Notes under the pieces: generated by a model | What the model was told of the DNA's origin: nothing | What the model saw: only the letters and a program-made list of their open reading frames with translations | Databases searched by the model: none | Made by a program: the position numbers and the translations under genes | Shown: positions 27,166-40,600 of the stretch, in pieces | Layout of the letters: each line of letters starts with the position of its first letter | Position numbering within the stretch: the stretch's first letter is position 1 | DNA from: Trichoplax sp. H2 | Lineage: Eukaryota; Placozoa; Uniplacotomia; Trichoplacea | NCBI GenBank assembly: GCA_003344405.1 | Contig: NOWV01000002.1 | Coordinates: forward strand, 992,001-1,056,000 | DNA length: 64,000 bases | Direction: 5' to 3'

Positions 27166-30100
27166 ATGGAAGAAATTGCTCCTATGTTGGAGAAATTCAT
27201 CCAGGATGATTACATCAATCAAGCAATCCTGGACGCCAAAGAAGATTGTCTACATCATTGCCAAAGTGAAAATAACGCTCATGCCTATTACCAATTAGGA
27301 CAATTTTATTATCAGGATTGGAGTGATAACCAACTTAGCGATTTAAGTAAAGCGTTAAATTATTTCGAAAAAGCATCACAAGGTAACCATCCTATTGCTA
27401 TGTATATGCTATATGTATTACTAGGTAACCATGAAGAAGAGGTTCAAAAATTATACGGTCATCTCAGTGAACAAGATTTAATGTTAAAACGTGGTAAATT
27501 ATGCTTGAAAGCAGCTTCTCAAGGTAGGCGATCATGCAATGCCCATAAAGAAATAACCCATACTATTATTCATTCTATCTCATGGCGCGAGACTTATTTG
27601 AAGATATTAGAAGAATATAAGCAAACGATTGAAATAGAAGAGAAAAATCTACAAAGTGAGAACTTAGGCCAACTATATAATATGGTTGCTTATTTATTAT
27701 GGATGACCAATGAAGAACGAGATTTACAAATTTTTACGCAAGCCATTAACTATTTTAAAAAATCGTCATGGCAATACCAGTATGCTGCTGGTTATTATAA
27801 CTTAGCCGATTGGGCATTATCTGCTTATGCTAATATTATTGATGACGATTTCGATGAGGATATTACTGAGTGCATGAAATTGGCCGGTGAATTAGGCCAT
27901 CCATTAGCCTTATATCATTTAGCCAATGAAAGTATTAATCCAGACAGTGATTCCAATCAACGCAACATGCGAATGAGCGATTACTTAACGCGTTCGTCTA
28001 CAAGTCTTGGCTATGCCGAGACTTTAGTCTGTTTAGGTTGTCTACATTTACATGGTATTAATGATGGCCAATCGGATTTTAAATTAGCTAAACGCTATTT
28101 CCGACAAGCTTGCTTAGCACCTAGTTATGAAGAATCGCATTGGATTGGTAGTCATTGGGCCTATCATCAACTAGCTTATATCTTTGAAAAAGGTTTGGAT
28201 GATACAAAACAATATTCCTTAGCCGGTAGCTTATATGCACAGGCTGGACTATTGAAAAATTATCATTCATTTTGTAAATTAGCCAAGTTAATTGAGAAAA
28301 AGAGATTAGAAAATGCCAATATAGCCCTTGCAATTCGATTATATCAGACTGCAGCTACCTATGATGAAGATACTGCAGGATACGCTAATTATCGCTTAGG
28401 TAAGATTTACCTCAACGATGCTGAACATGTTGATGCTAATAAATCCAAGCGTTGCTTTCGGCTAGCTTATAAATTTTATAAATCGGAAATTGAATTATGC
28501 GCTAATGCTGGCCACTATTATCGCTTGGGTTTAATGCATCATTTTGGCTATGGCATTGGATTAGATCAAACGAAAGCAAGTAAATTATATCAAAAATGTA
28601 TCTACGAAGCACGCTTATCGCATAATATTTCTATCAGACATTATCGTCAAAAAGCAATCAACAAATTAAATATTCTCTTTGATGATGAAAATTATAGCCA
28701 ACAATTAGCTCATCAAGCTCCTACGACAATGCAATCCATGATGGAAAAAGTTAGTCGTTTTGATGATCCATCATGGCAGGAAATGTTAGGGTTAGATCAA
28801 GCGGCCGTATTGGAAGAAAATCATGCCTTGAAAAAACGCATGTCCCAAATTGAGGAAACACTAGAATTGATGAAAAAGAGATTAACATTAAATATCAGTG
28901 ATCAACAACAACTACCCATTCATGAGCAGACTATTACAGAAGAACAATTTTCGTCTCCTCAATCTGACCAAAATGAGAATAATAGCCAACAAGTCGAAGA
29001 TGACGGTAATTTCTCTATCTATCATTAAAAATAGTCTGTTTTACTTCATGATAAACTAGTGCCTACAACTTTATTCTATTTAACGTAGCTGAAGTGGATT
29101 GAGTAAAGGCTGCAATTATGAAAGAGAAAACTAGTTCTATTTCGTGATTTACATAAACATATTCAATTTAAAGCACTATGGTTAGGATAGGCATATAACA
29201 TAGAAAATAGCCTACTGTACTGTAAGTCTGATCAATTTTTTGCTATGTCTTTAAAAAATGGAATGGATTGAGTGAAAGTGAAAATGTAAGAGAAAATTGA
29301 GGTGTGCTACTTTACGGATAGAATCGTTTAAGGCTAAATGGACAAGAATATCAACTAGACCTATTTAGCGACTTACATTAACGTATTCAATTTAACAAAC
29401 GCATATATAGAGACACATAAACATGGTTAGGATAAGTATATAACATAAAAAATAGTATAGCGTACTGTAAATCTGATTAATGGGATAGATCGAGTGAAAT
29501 TGAAATTATGAGAGCAATTTAAAATGTGCCGCTTGTTTAAGGCTAAGTAGACATACTTAGGAGTGGAACAGACGGATCGGAATACTTAACCCCATAGTTT
29601 CACCAGTTTGAAGAAACAGAGAACATGGATTAGAAATAGTTTACTATTCTTTTCATCCATTTAGTGTAAATAGATCACATCATTCTTACCAAGATGAAGT
29701 AATTAAAACTAAAATCATAAAAGAGATTAGTCATAAGTGATATACAATTTCTGGAATTGTTTAACGTTAAAATGTACATGCGTCGATATAAAATAGACGC
29801 GTTGAAATGGTCTATTATACTTTTCATGAACTTAGTGTCTATTAATATATCATTTTTACCTAAGATTAAAGCGATTAAAAGTGGATTTATTAAAGATTGG
29901 CATATTATAGTATATAATTTCTAGAATTTATTAATGCGGAAATAGGCATTATTAGATATGGAATAGATGGGTCGAAAATGATCTAGTATACATTCATAAA
30001 TTTAGTATCTGTTATTATAACAACATCATTTTAATCAGAACTGGAACCTTAAAAGAGAAGATTGTGCATTCTATGTAATTTCTGGAATTGTTTAAAGTCG

Positions 30101-31212
30101 GAAAATGCACATGTATAGACATAGACTAGATGCACAGAAATAGTCTACTGTGCTTTTCGTCAATAAATAGATATGTATACGTGTAGATACCCAGACTGAA
30201 AACAGTCTGCTCTACTTTATATCAATTAAGTAATTATGACAATATCATTTAACGTAAGATTTGATTAATTACAACTGGAGGTATCATAAAGAAGATTTAG
30301 CAAAGTATGTTAATCTTGGAAATCTTTAAAGCAAAAAAATCACATGCAGAGATGTGTATTAATGGTACAGAAATAGTCTACTATTCATTGATTTATAGAT
30401 ATACTTGTTGTATATGATATAAACTGAAAACAGTCTGCTACATATTTAATCAATTTAGTGCCTACCATCATATCATTCCTAGGAAAAAATGGAGTAGCTT
30501 GATTAAAGTTAGATACATAAAGAGAATGTTAAGCCTATTAAATGATTACTAGAATTGCCTAAAGTTAAAATATGCTTTATAAGATATACGGTAGAATAGA
30601 GGCATCAACATTATCGACGAAGATTTCATCAGTTTAGTATCTAGGATCATATTTTTCTACAAAAGATTGGACTAATTAAAATGGAAACTATGAAATAGAA
30701 AATTAGGCATACTATGTGATTATAGAATCATTTATAGCTAGCATATACATGCAGAAATAAGGAATTAATGCATCGAAATAGTCTACTGTATTTTCATGAG
30801 TTTAGTCTCTAGAACTAGCATTAAGATTTGAACTCGTATAACGTACTGTCCAGTGGCAGGCTATTTGTTCCTTCTTTCCGAAAAGTGGGATAGCTTACCT
30901 GTTTCAATACTTTTATCCTACCTAATGACGAATTTGATCTTCTATTTTCTTCGATACTAAGCCATTTTTGTATTTTTATCTACTATAGTTTACATAGATG
31001 GTGTCAAGCTACGAAAAAAGAAAGCCAGTCCTTCAACTCCCGTCAAAACAAATAATATACAACCATCTCGAGGCTCTCCTAATTTAGCCAATGAGAATCA
31101 ACAGTTAAAGCAAGCTAATAACAGATTAACTCTTGAAGTTTCCGAGCTGAAAGAACAAGTTAAGAGATTATCAGTTATTATTAATAAGGCCTCAAAAGAA
31201 ACTGACTTATAA
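27166..31212 (+). CDS. Sel1-repeat/coiled-coil protein B
   Basis: The open frame extends upstream to a TTG at 27121; the first ATG (MEEIAPMLEK) is at 27166. Exon 1 is 27166-29005. Exon 2 starts at 30989 (or 30998, same frame) and ends with TAA at 31210-31212. The protein has about 688 residues. Residues ~35-500 are Sel1-like repeats clearly related to proteins A and C: shared blocks include FCKLAKLIEKKRL, YANYRLGKIYL and LGLMHHFGYGIG. The tail holds two coiled coils: one near the exon 1 end (ALKKRMSQIEETLELMKK) and one in exon 2 (ENQQLKQANNRL onward). Without splicing, exon 1 would stop at 29026, eight codons further on, so a short isoform is possible. The 2-kb intron is filled by a tandem array. 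A scaffold role is inferred from the fold only. Confidence 0.85.
29620..30815. repeat. Multi-copy intronic tandem array, unit ~170 bp
   Basis: The block GAAATAGTCTACTGT followed by CTTTTCATGAATTTAGTGTC-like sequence recurs near 29630, 29805, 29975, 30140, 30198, 30367, 30425 and 30776 in diverged forms. Typical spacing is 165-175 bp, with some half-units. It occupies most of the intron of Sel1 gene B. Confidence 0.8.
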
Positions 31213-33199
31213 CGTTCAGAGACAAACTGGCTAGCGAACTCTTCTCAAGATTGTCTTACATATCTTCGACTATGATCAACTTCAAAGTCCCAAATTATCG
31301 TATTCGCCATAAACTAATGAATAGACGATATTAATCTCAAAATAGTCAAGATATTGCTCCTAATGTAAATAAATTAACCATAAAAGTGAAAATCTATGTT
31401 TATAGTATCACTTAAGCTTGTTACCCTATTTAAAAACAGACTGCACTGTTGCCGTCTATTTCCCTACAGGAATAGTATTTGTTGACGATAAAAAAGTGCT
31501 CGATAGCTTGCCAGGATCAATTTTCTCCTACATGATAGTCTTCATCTATCGAAATATCATCTGAATCTCGGTAGAAATGAATTTTACATAAATTACTTCT
31601 AAAAATATCAATGCTTTTCTACTTTTAATACGAATCATAAAGATAGCCTATAACAAGTCTTTCAATCAATTGTTGAAAGTTATAACTTAATCATTTTGAG
31701 AAGAACTTACCAGAAGCAAGGCAAAAGCAACCAGTTTCCCTTCAGCCATCATTTTTGAGTAAAATAACTCGTGGTTATATAATATGAACGTCTTAGCGAG
31801 ACTAAATAACAACGACTTACAGCTACATCGGATTCCAGTAATCAAGAAGCCTTTATTTGAGTTCGAGTGATCAACTACCAATCACCATCGATGGTATTGC
31901 AACAATCAAAGGCTAAAACCATATGATTGAAATAAAAGGGTGGACTGCTTAAAATAGATGGTATAAATTACTGAACATTTATAAGGGTTCTAAAAAGAAC
32001 TCCAATTCATCATCGTTGATAACTTGCAAGACTGAAATTTATGATTGAAATGGACGGCCCATATTAAGAATTTTCTTCTCCAAATGCGTTTACAGTGCTC
32101 GTAAAATCAACCATCGAGAGCACTGTTGTAGGGCTTAAATCGAAGAAACTACCCTATCGAATAGAATAGAAAGCATCATTATAATTGATTACTCAAATTT
32201 TCTTAAATGTGTAATTCATTCCATACAAGTTAGGTAAAAGAATCTACACTTCCTTACTTTACTTCAAAATTTAAGCTAAAAATATTCAAAGCTGTCGTTC
32301 AATCACTTTCATAATTTATTTTATGCAATCTTATATACTAGTAGGCTGTAATTATACCAATGAATTAAATTTAATAACGTACATTCATTCTTTCTTGGCA
32401 TTGGTAAAATGTTCATGGAATAGCTTTACTTCATGTGAACTAACGTTAGCATTTCTCATCTGTTCCATGATAATTAATAAGCTATTTCTGTCGCGATGAT
32501 TTATTCATATTCTATACGACGTAAATTTTACAACTTTTATAAACTCTTTCTTCTTCTATTTTATAATCATAACTTGCTATAATTCATTCTTTCGTTCGTA
32601 ACTATCGTATAAATGAATGAGCACATTTTTACTTTATTTAACCCATATCACACTGTAAGTAAATTATAGGTATGGAGTTTAAGATTTACTAACTATAAAA
32701 TTCGATGAATGTAAGATTTCATTCATTCCACAATTTCCAATCTACTGTAAACCTTTCATTTTAGAAACTCAACGGAGACTGTAAGCATTCCATTCAATCT
32801 GTTGATAACCTTCAATCAAGTAAAACTGATTAATATAATTACATCTTTTCTTAATCATTTTTAGCTATACCTACTCAATTTATGATATAAAAATATCTAG
32901 TAGGAAGTAATTTATCACTCTACAACATCCAATTTAATAATCATTTGCAGGGTGTATATCTTCATCCGTAGGTATCTAGCATGACAAAATATTTTAACTT
33001 TTCTTCTTTCATATCATGTTGGACGATTGATTAACATCCATGTTTCAATATCTAATCAAACATTGATTGGAAACTAATAGAATCCCTTCTCGACAAAGCT
33101 AAAGTCTTTTGACAATGTCGTTTACTATTTAAAGTTATCATTAAATAACCGCCAACAGACAAAATGTCTCTTCGTCTCTTCTTTTGGTAAAAATGAATC
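31213..33199. other. Intergenic, no gene seen
   Basis: AT-rich, heavily interrupted frames. The 64-residue minus-strand frame near 31.7-31.9 kb has no recognisable similarity. Confidence 0.5.
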
Positions 33200-33720
33200 T
33201 TATGATGCTTTTACCTTGTTGCCAATTGCTCTAAGACGAAACATCATATAAGAAATATCTCGAGCTACTCGATTCTCTGTACCACTGGCAATAGCTACAG
33301 AGCCAAATAAAAAATCTTTTCCTATTTTTAACTTATCTTTGAATGTAGGAAAATTACTGTCTCGATTTCTTCTTTCTACGTTATCATTAGAAACTAAACA
33401 TTTTAGGATAGGTAATTAAGCATGTTGCCAATGGCTTTAGGTTGGATACCTTATCAAGAAAAATATTCAATCACTCCCACCTCTAGGCTACGATATAATT
33501 AACGATTACTTCAGAACAAAAATGAAATCGTTTGGAATTCTACATTGCTATTTTATGTTATCGATTAACGAGAAAAAGACTTTCTCATTTTCTTAATCTA
33601 ATCTATTATTGAAAAGTATAACTGATAGTACTTTGCCCCGTTGTAATTGCCTAACATTGGAATACCTTATGAAGAAAATATCAAACTCTTATGAAGAAAA
33701 ATACCAAGCTATTTAAAATA
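33200..33720. repeat. Diverged tandem repeat, unit ~210 bp
   Basis: TTGTTGCCAATTGCTCTAAG near 33217, ATGTTGCCAATGGCTTTAGG near 33422 and GTTGTAATTGCCTAACATTG near 33640 begin comparable stretches that continue with GGATACCTTATCAAGAAAAAT-like sequence. Confidence 0.55.
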
Positions 33721-33949
33721 CATTCTAACTCTCTCATTCCACTGACATCATTATATTTGTATAATGTTAATGAAATAATCCTATATTTTATTAATTAATC
33801 AATCCGCGTTCCTATCTGTAATCCTTCATATACAGTATTACTACTAAGCCGCCCTAAAAAATTTCTCATATTAAGCGATTTGTTTGATGCATATTTGAGA
33901 TAGTTTATATAAGAAAGATCGCTATCATATGCAGCTTAGTCTCCATTTA

Positions 33950-34290
33950 CCCCATGAATTGGAGTTCTACCACAATAGTAAAGTACTGTAATCGTAGATT
34001 GTAATAATTAATCTGTTAACCTCATAGTTGATAGTTGATAGGGTATGCATATTACTAAATGAATAATATATTAACACTAAAGTAATCGTCGATTTTAATA
34101 ATTAATTAATCCGTTAACCTTATAGTTGATAAGGTAAATATATTGCTAAATGAATGATATATAACGCTTTTGATGTGGATTGAAGCTGGCATATAGTATC
34201 CGGAAATATCAAAACTGTTTGTTTTTATATGCAGATTAATCCTAATTTAGGTTTATGGCTATATTTTTGGGGTTCTACCGAAATAGTAAA
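33950..34290. repeat. Diverged direct repeats with internal duplication
   Basis: GAGTTCTACCACAATAGTAA near 33962 pairs with GGGTTCTACCGAAATAGTAA near 34271. In between, TAATAATTAATCTGTTAACC and TAATTAATTAATCCGTTAAC carry a shorter ~90-bp duplication. Confidence 0.65.
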
Positions 34291-34940
34291 GTATCAACCG
34301 ATATCAACAATCAACTAGTAAATTTGCTTTTCATTCTACTTTACAGTACAATTCAATTCTAAGTAAATTTCATATTGTGCTTAGAACATGAATAACCTCA
34401 ACTTTACAGGAAAATATTGATGCAATGTAGCGAGAGCACGCCATGTAGCTATTGGTAATTGTGTCTAAACAAATACTGCATCCTTTCATCTCGTACAATC
34501 CACGTAAAAATTGCATAAACCTAATTCTTAGCGGTAAAAGCTCTCCAAGGCAACGTAACCTTTCTAATCAGCGAATCAATGGAACATTCTTTTGCTCATT
34601 GTTGGTCTATATATTCCCATGTGGATTGATCAAATAAAATATATATATACATTATGTCGCCAACTATTTCAGACTACAACGGAAACAAAAAAAATATATG
34701 TCAATAGATGGCGTCTACTAGCAATTATTCTTGTTCTGCCATGGCTTTTAGATTGCCTTGGTGAACTATTTCAAATTACCCATAAGACAAGAGTAATTTC
34801 ACTTCATATTACCTACTGGGGATAGTAATTGCTTTGCCAGCTGTTAACTCTTATCAAACTGTTTGAACTATCAATTAGGTCAAAAATTATTTCAATTTTA
34901 TTATATTATCTGGTCGTTCTTATTATTGCCTTTCCATAGC

Positions 34941-35440
34941 AAGATCAACCAGAAAATATTTTAGACCAAGCCCTCGATCATTATGTTAGACAATGAAAGG
35001 CAAAAATGATCAGAATGTATCCTATCTATGAATGTTAGCTATTAATTTATTCTTTCATTAAATCGATCGCTAATTACTCTATATTTTAAATCGAAGGTAA
35101 AAGATTGAAATACAGAAAACATTTTAAACTAAGCCCTAGAATATTATATTTGACGATAAAATTAAAAATGATCAGAATTCATCCTGTCTATGGATGATAG
35201 CCGTTGATTTACTCCTCTAATAAATCTATCATTAATTACTCGACATTTTAAATCTAGGGAAAAAGATTTATACCCACAAAGTATCTTAGACCAAGCCCTC
35301 GAATATTATATTAAATAATGAAAGGCAAAAAACGATCGGAATTCATCAGTTCCATGGATGATAGCCATCAATTTATTCCTTCTTTGATTCGATCGCTAAT
35401 TATTCTACATTTTAAATCTAAAGTAGAATGATTGAAATCA
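34941..35440. repeat. Three-copy tandem repeat, unit ~161 bp
   Basis: Units start near 34941, 35101 and 35262. Each carries TTTTAGACCAAGCCCTCGA, then AAAAATGATCAGAATTCATC, a TGGATGATAGCC block and TAATTACTCTACATTTTAAAT in the same order. Regular spacing and colinear blocks make this one of the clearest arrays in the window. Confidence 0.9.
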
Positions 35441-35889
35441 ACCTTAATCACTACATATGATTCTTACTTTAGCTCACTGTAGAATAGAAATACTTTATAC
35501 AACCATTGAATCTCAATATTGCAGTAATTTACTCTTTTCTTAACTCTTTAATTCGTTCTATTCCTTCAAATGTTTTCTTCCTGTACGATATTCATAAAAT
35601 AATTTACTTTAAAGTGATTATTTTCATATTAGTTCTTAGAATCATTGTTAACTATAGCTATTAGCGATGAATCGATGAAACTCAATCCTGGTTTCTTCCC
35701 TTTGACCTATAATTCTCTTCATAGAAATAGATGGAAAGCGTAGATACCAGTGTTATGGATATTGTTCTGCTCTATTATCCATTCAAGGGAATTTAGTAAA
35801 GCCACTAATTACTGTTATGAATAATTCATTTTTCTATCCATTGAAAAATAAAATAGAAGATTTAATCTGAGGTCATGTAGAGGGAGGGA

Positions 35890-36985
35890 GAGAAACAAAT
35901 AAGAATAAAATCATTAAAACAGTACAGTTCTACTTCCATGCACCATTCTTGGACAATCAAGACTTAGACTGCGATCAAACCTAGTCGCTAATTTTTCTGA
36001 TTAAGGGATTGATTTTCCTCGTTATTAAACTGGATTAAGGGGAATCCAGTAACACACATTGAATATCAATTTGTTACAATATACCATAGACAGATTAATA
36101 TCTCCTTAAATCGATAGAGTGATTGATTCATCTTAATCTCGCAGTACAGTCGATTTCAAGGGCATAAAGTAGAACAAAACTAAAATAAGAATCCAGTCTT
36201 TCAAGCAATACAGCTCTTCTTGAGTTTACAACCATTGAATAATCAAGGCATAGGCTAATATCCGTACTAGCTGGCTAGTTTACAGACGAATCAACTCAAT
36301 TTAATCCTTATTAAACTGACGGAAGGAAAATAAATTAATCCAATAACACGATTTGAATCCCATCTTGTAAAACTATACCAAATGTATTGTAAAATCATCT
36401 TAATACTATGGACAAACTGATCATTTAGGCCTATTAGTAAAGTTAATTGAAGACCATTGAGTAAAATAATAGCAAATAAGAATAAAAAATACAGCTCTAA
36501 TTGCATATATAATCTTTGAATAATGGAGACCTATGCCCATGTTATTCCTAGTCGAAGGTTTGAACTAATTAATAGATTCACTTATGTTATGTAATGAATA
36601 GGATGAAGGAAAGCTAATCAGTTCAATAACACTCGTTAAATTCCACATTGCAGCAATTATCGATGATAGACATATTGAAATTACCTTAAATCCATAGTTG
36701 GTCTAATTATTTATTCATATAAACCTGCTAGTAAAGTTAATTCATCTCTATTCTAATAAGAGAACAAAATCCACAACGATCAAATCGTGCATAGAGGATA
36801 ACTCTATCTTGCATCGACTATTTTGAAATAATCAAGAGATCGACTAATTCTAGTCGCAAGTTTTCCCAACTGATCGACCGGAATAAACACTAGTTGAATA
36901 CCATGTTGTAACAATATACCTTAGCCATATTAGAATTACCTTAAATCCATTAACAAGCTAATCATTTATTCATAGTAACAATCTA
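35890..36985. repeat. Four-copy tandem repeat, unit ~280-300 bp
   Basis: Blocks similar to ACCATTGAATAATCAAGGCA occur near 35944, 36232, 36510 and 36820. Downstream blocks similar to TGTAACAATATACC and ACCTTAAATCCAT occur once per unit, near 36075, 36370, 36650 and 36910. The array lies 650 bp to 1.75 kb upstream of the Sel1 gene C start. Confidence 0.85.
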
Positions 36986-37637
36986 GGCAAACTGTCAATA
37001 GGCTTTGCATTGCCAATTTATTCATTATATTTACATCATTTTTAGACATCAATCATGCATTAGGTCTAATCAGTCTAGTGCTCGCTAATGAAATGCCTGT
37101 TATATTGAATCGATTGCACCTATTGATAATTTAATTTGGTTTGTCAAGGCAATAGAATAGAATAAAAGTCACACAGTGCATAAATTATAAGCTAAAGGAT
37201 GATGAACAAAGACGATATCCTCTAGACATTAACGACACCCACCTGATTTCTTCCATTGGCTGCGTATTACATAAAGGAAAAGAAAAGGGAGAAATAGGAT
37301 AAGGATTAATTCTCTCCTTAATTTTAATACAAATCCCATGGTTATCAATCCTCCGTTGGCCTAGACAATCTTGTCCATCGCTATTAATCATTCTTACCGT
37401 AAATAGGTTGGGTCCATTTTTTTTTAAAGGGGAATTTATTACTTAGTCTAAGAAAATTATTCTCCTTCCTGAACGCTATTAGCTTGAAAGAAATACTAAC
37501 GAAAGAAGAAGAAGAAGAAGTTATAGAAACTAGAGAAGAAGGAGCCGTAGAAGCTAAAGAAGATAAAAAGAAGAAACGTAAAAACCTTTTCTACATTTGT
37601 CTCAAGTTTAACATCTCCACTTAATACAATCATCACT
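36986..37637. other. Upstream region of Sel1 gene C with GAA-rich leader
   Basis: No gene called. From about 37495 to 37580 the plus strand is almost pure purine, with a short (GAA)n run followed by diverged GAA/AAG triplets. It ends 60 bases before the gene C ATG, so it is probably in the transcribed leader. An open frame through it ends in TAA at 37621 and is out of frame with gene C. Confidence 0.6.
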
Positions 37638-40600
37638 ATGGGAAATTCATTAACAGCAAAGCATGTCATCGAGAAATATTCTCTCAATAATATCATGGAG
37701 CACTTATATAATAAAACATTCAAATATCATCAGTTACAAGCCAATACAACGGATGATCCAAATTCACACTTTCAACTGGGATACATCTACCATCGTGGCT
37801 TAGGATCAATTCCACAAAATCTTGAAAAAGCTTTCTACCATTACCAAATTGCAGCCCATTATAATCATCCTACGGCTCAATATATCTTAGCTGAATTTTG
37901 TAAAATTCGTGATGGTGAAGAAGAAGATGAAGAAAGTGAACGAAGTGGAGTCTTAGCTACTGATAGTATCGAACTAATTCGATTAAAAGCTTCTATGTAC
38001 ATTAAATCGGCTGCTCGTGGTGAATTATATTCCAATGCGGCACGCGAATTATGGCAACTGTATAATAATTCAACCATGTGGTATAATATTGTCAACGAAA
38101 TACGCAATACTTACATGGATATTATATGCGATAGCACTTACCATGTCAAAAGTGATGAAGTACAACGGCGTTCACTGGCTGAAATTTATAACCAATTAGG
38201 TTATTTAGCCGCCCATTTTAAATTAGATCGCATGGAAGATGATTATCAACATGCTCTACAATATTATAAGACAGCAGGTCGATTAGGCAGTCCATCCAGT
38301 TATTATAACATTGCTTGTATGTATCATGATGGCCATGGTGTAGTGGCGAATAAATCCACTGCTTTACACTATTATAAAAAAGCCAGTAAAAATGGTCATG
38401 CACTTTCGCAATTTATTGTCGCTGAATTATTACTCAGTACTATTGAAGCTGGTCAAGAAATGGAATCAGCTAGAGCTTGCTATTATTATTTACAATCGTC
38501 AAGGTATAGCTTTGCATCCACATTACTCAATTTAGGCTATATCTTCCTACATGGGATTGCTGGTATGAAACAAAGTTATACAGTTGCTTTGCAATATTTT
38601 GAAGAAGCAGCTGTTGCTGTTGATTTCTGCAATCGTAAAAGTAATCATTGGGCATTGCATGAAATTGCTTATATGCACGAGCATGGATTAGGTACTGAGA
38701 CGAATTATAAACTTGCTGCTGCTTATTACGCTGAAGCAGCTCAATATAAGTACCATGAATCGGTCAATAAATTAGCTAAATTATTGGAGAAGAAAAAATT
38801 ACCTGATGCAACGTTAGAAATGGCCATCCAGCTCTACCAAGCCACTTCAACGGAAGGTGAACATGCTGCAGCTTATGCTCATTATCGTTTAGGTAAAATT
38901 TACTGGAATAACTTGGTTAATGATTCACCGTTGAAAAATCGTGTTACAGCAAATAAATATTTTACTGCTGCTCTGCAATATTATAACGATGCTATTGTTA
39001 AAGCTCCTCTACCTGGCCATCTCTATCATTTGGCCATAATGTACGAAAATGGCTTAGGAGTTAAAAAAGATTTACAAATTGCAATACGATATTACAATAG
39101 AGCTGTCGATGAATCGGTCAAAACTTTCAATATATTCGACAAGCATTATGGCCATAAAGCTGAAGTAAAGCTACAAAAAGTCGATCAAAGTACACTTGAC
39201 CAACGCCATCCTCGAATGGGCGATTTAAATACTCAATTACCCATCGTATCTCCAAACAAAGATGAAGGAAATCGATTTAACGGACTATCGCCTTCTTCCT
39301 CTCTCCATAGCGAATCGGTTGACAATCAAATCGGTAAAAAAATTAAGATATTCAGTTTCCAAATAACTGCATCACTGTCTATTCGATTCTCTTTCTATAC
39401 ATTTACTGTAATCTTTGAAATCATACACGTATGCTTAGCATAGATCTAACGTTCACCAGATTACTTATTAACCCTGGATTAAAGAATTTATGATAGATCC
39501 TTAGATCCACAAGGTTAACTTACAGTATGAGTAATATGCTAAACAGTCGGTTTGATCTCAGATTCTTTTCGTAAACTTTATATTAAATAACGGTAGCTAA
39601 TGCGTATAAATACTTGATCATTACTTTAATTACCATTTCAACTTTTACTAGTAAAATTCCTGTGTATAGATTTTTTCGCTAAATTATCTATTGGGTATCT
39701 ATTACAGAGTAGATCCTCATAACGACATGGATAACTAAAAGTACAATTAAAATATTGAACCTTCAATTAGAGCTCTTATTCTTTGATATCAAAGTGCGAT
39801 ACGGTAGTTAACACTTACACGTGCATGCACATATAGACTACTTGAACTACTGCTTACAATCTTATAAATATAGTTACCGTATGAGTTTAGTTCGCGAATT
39901 ACTCATTCGCTCCTATTACAAGAGGTAGATTCTCGATATGGTAAGGATTGATACAATTAGATCATCGCCATCTAAACTTCTCTTTTATAAATACCTGCCA
40001 ATTTAGGATAGATTATTCCTTTATAATTTATTATAGAATAATAAAATTATTCTACTGAGCAATTTCATTTACGCTATATTAATGTAGATATGTTGCAGCA
40101 CCACAAACAACTGCCGGAATTAAACTATAATTCAGATTCTGATGAAGACCTTTTAGGCGATGTTGATTCTGATAATGAATTAAAAGATATCCTAGAAAGC
40201 GAAGAATCGAAACTGGAAAAGCGATTATCACTTGTCCGTAAGACATTCCAGTTAATGAAATTTAAAGATTTGAGTCAAAATCATAATGGTCTTGATGAAT
40301 TAGCTACAAAAGATGCCGAGATGCCAGCATTAGAAATTTCAAGTATGTTATTTAGACAATCATATTGAAGGCCTGAATCATTTTATTATAAAAGATAGCA
40401 AATATCTCCACAAATATTTACCATAGAAAATAATACATATCGCCACATACATTTACCTTAACACTGTGATATGTCATTTCTTTATTTAAATAGATCGTAA
40501 ATTTTACAACAATTTCTTCGTTATATACCCATTCCTAAAATCTACTTTTAATTTAATAGCTCCACAAGGAAAAGATAAGATTTCCTACAAAGATATCCAA

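Noticed and set aside
29620-30815. CRISPR-like array
   Set aside because: Units are diverged, spacing is ~170 bp with no constant short repeat and unique spacers, and the context is a eukaryotic intron.
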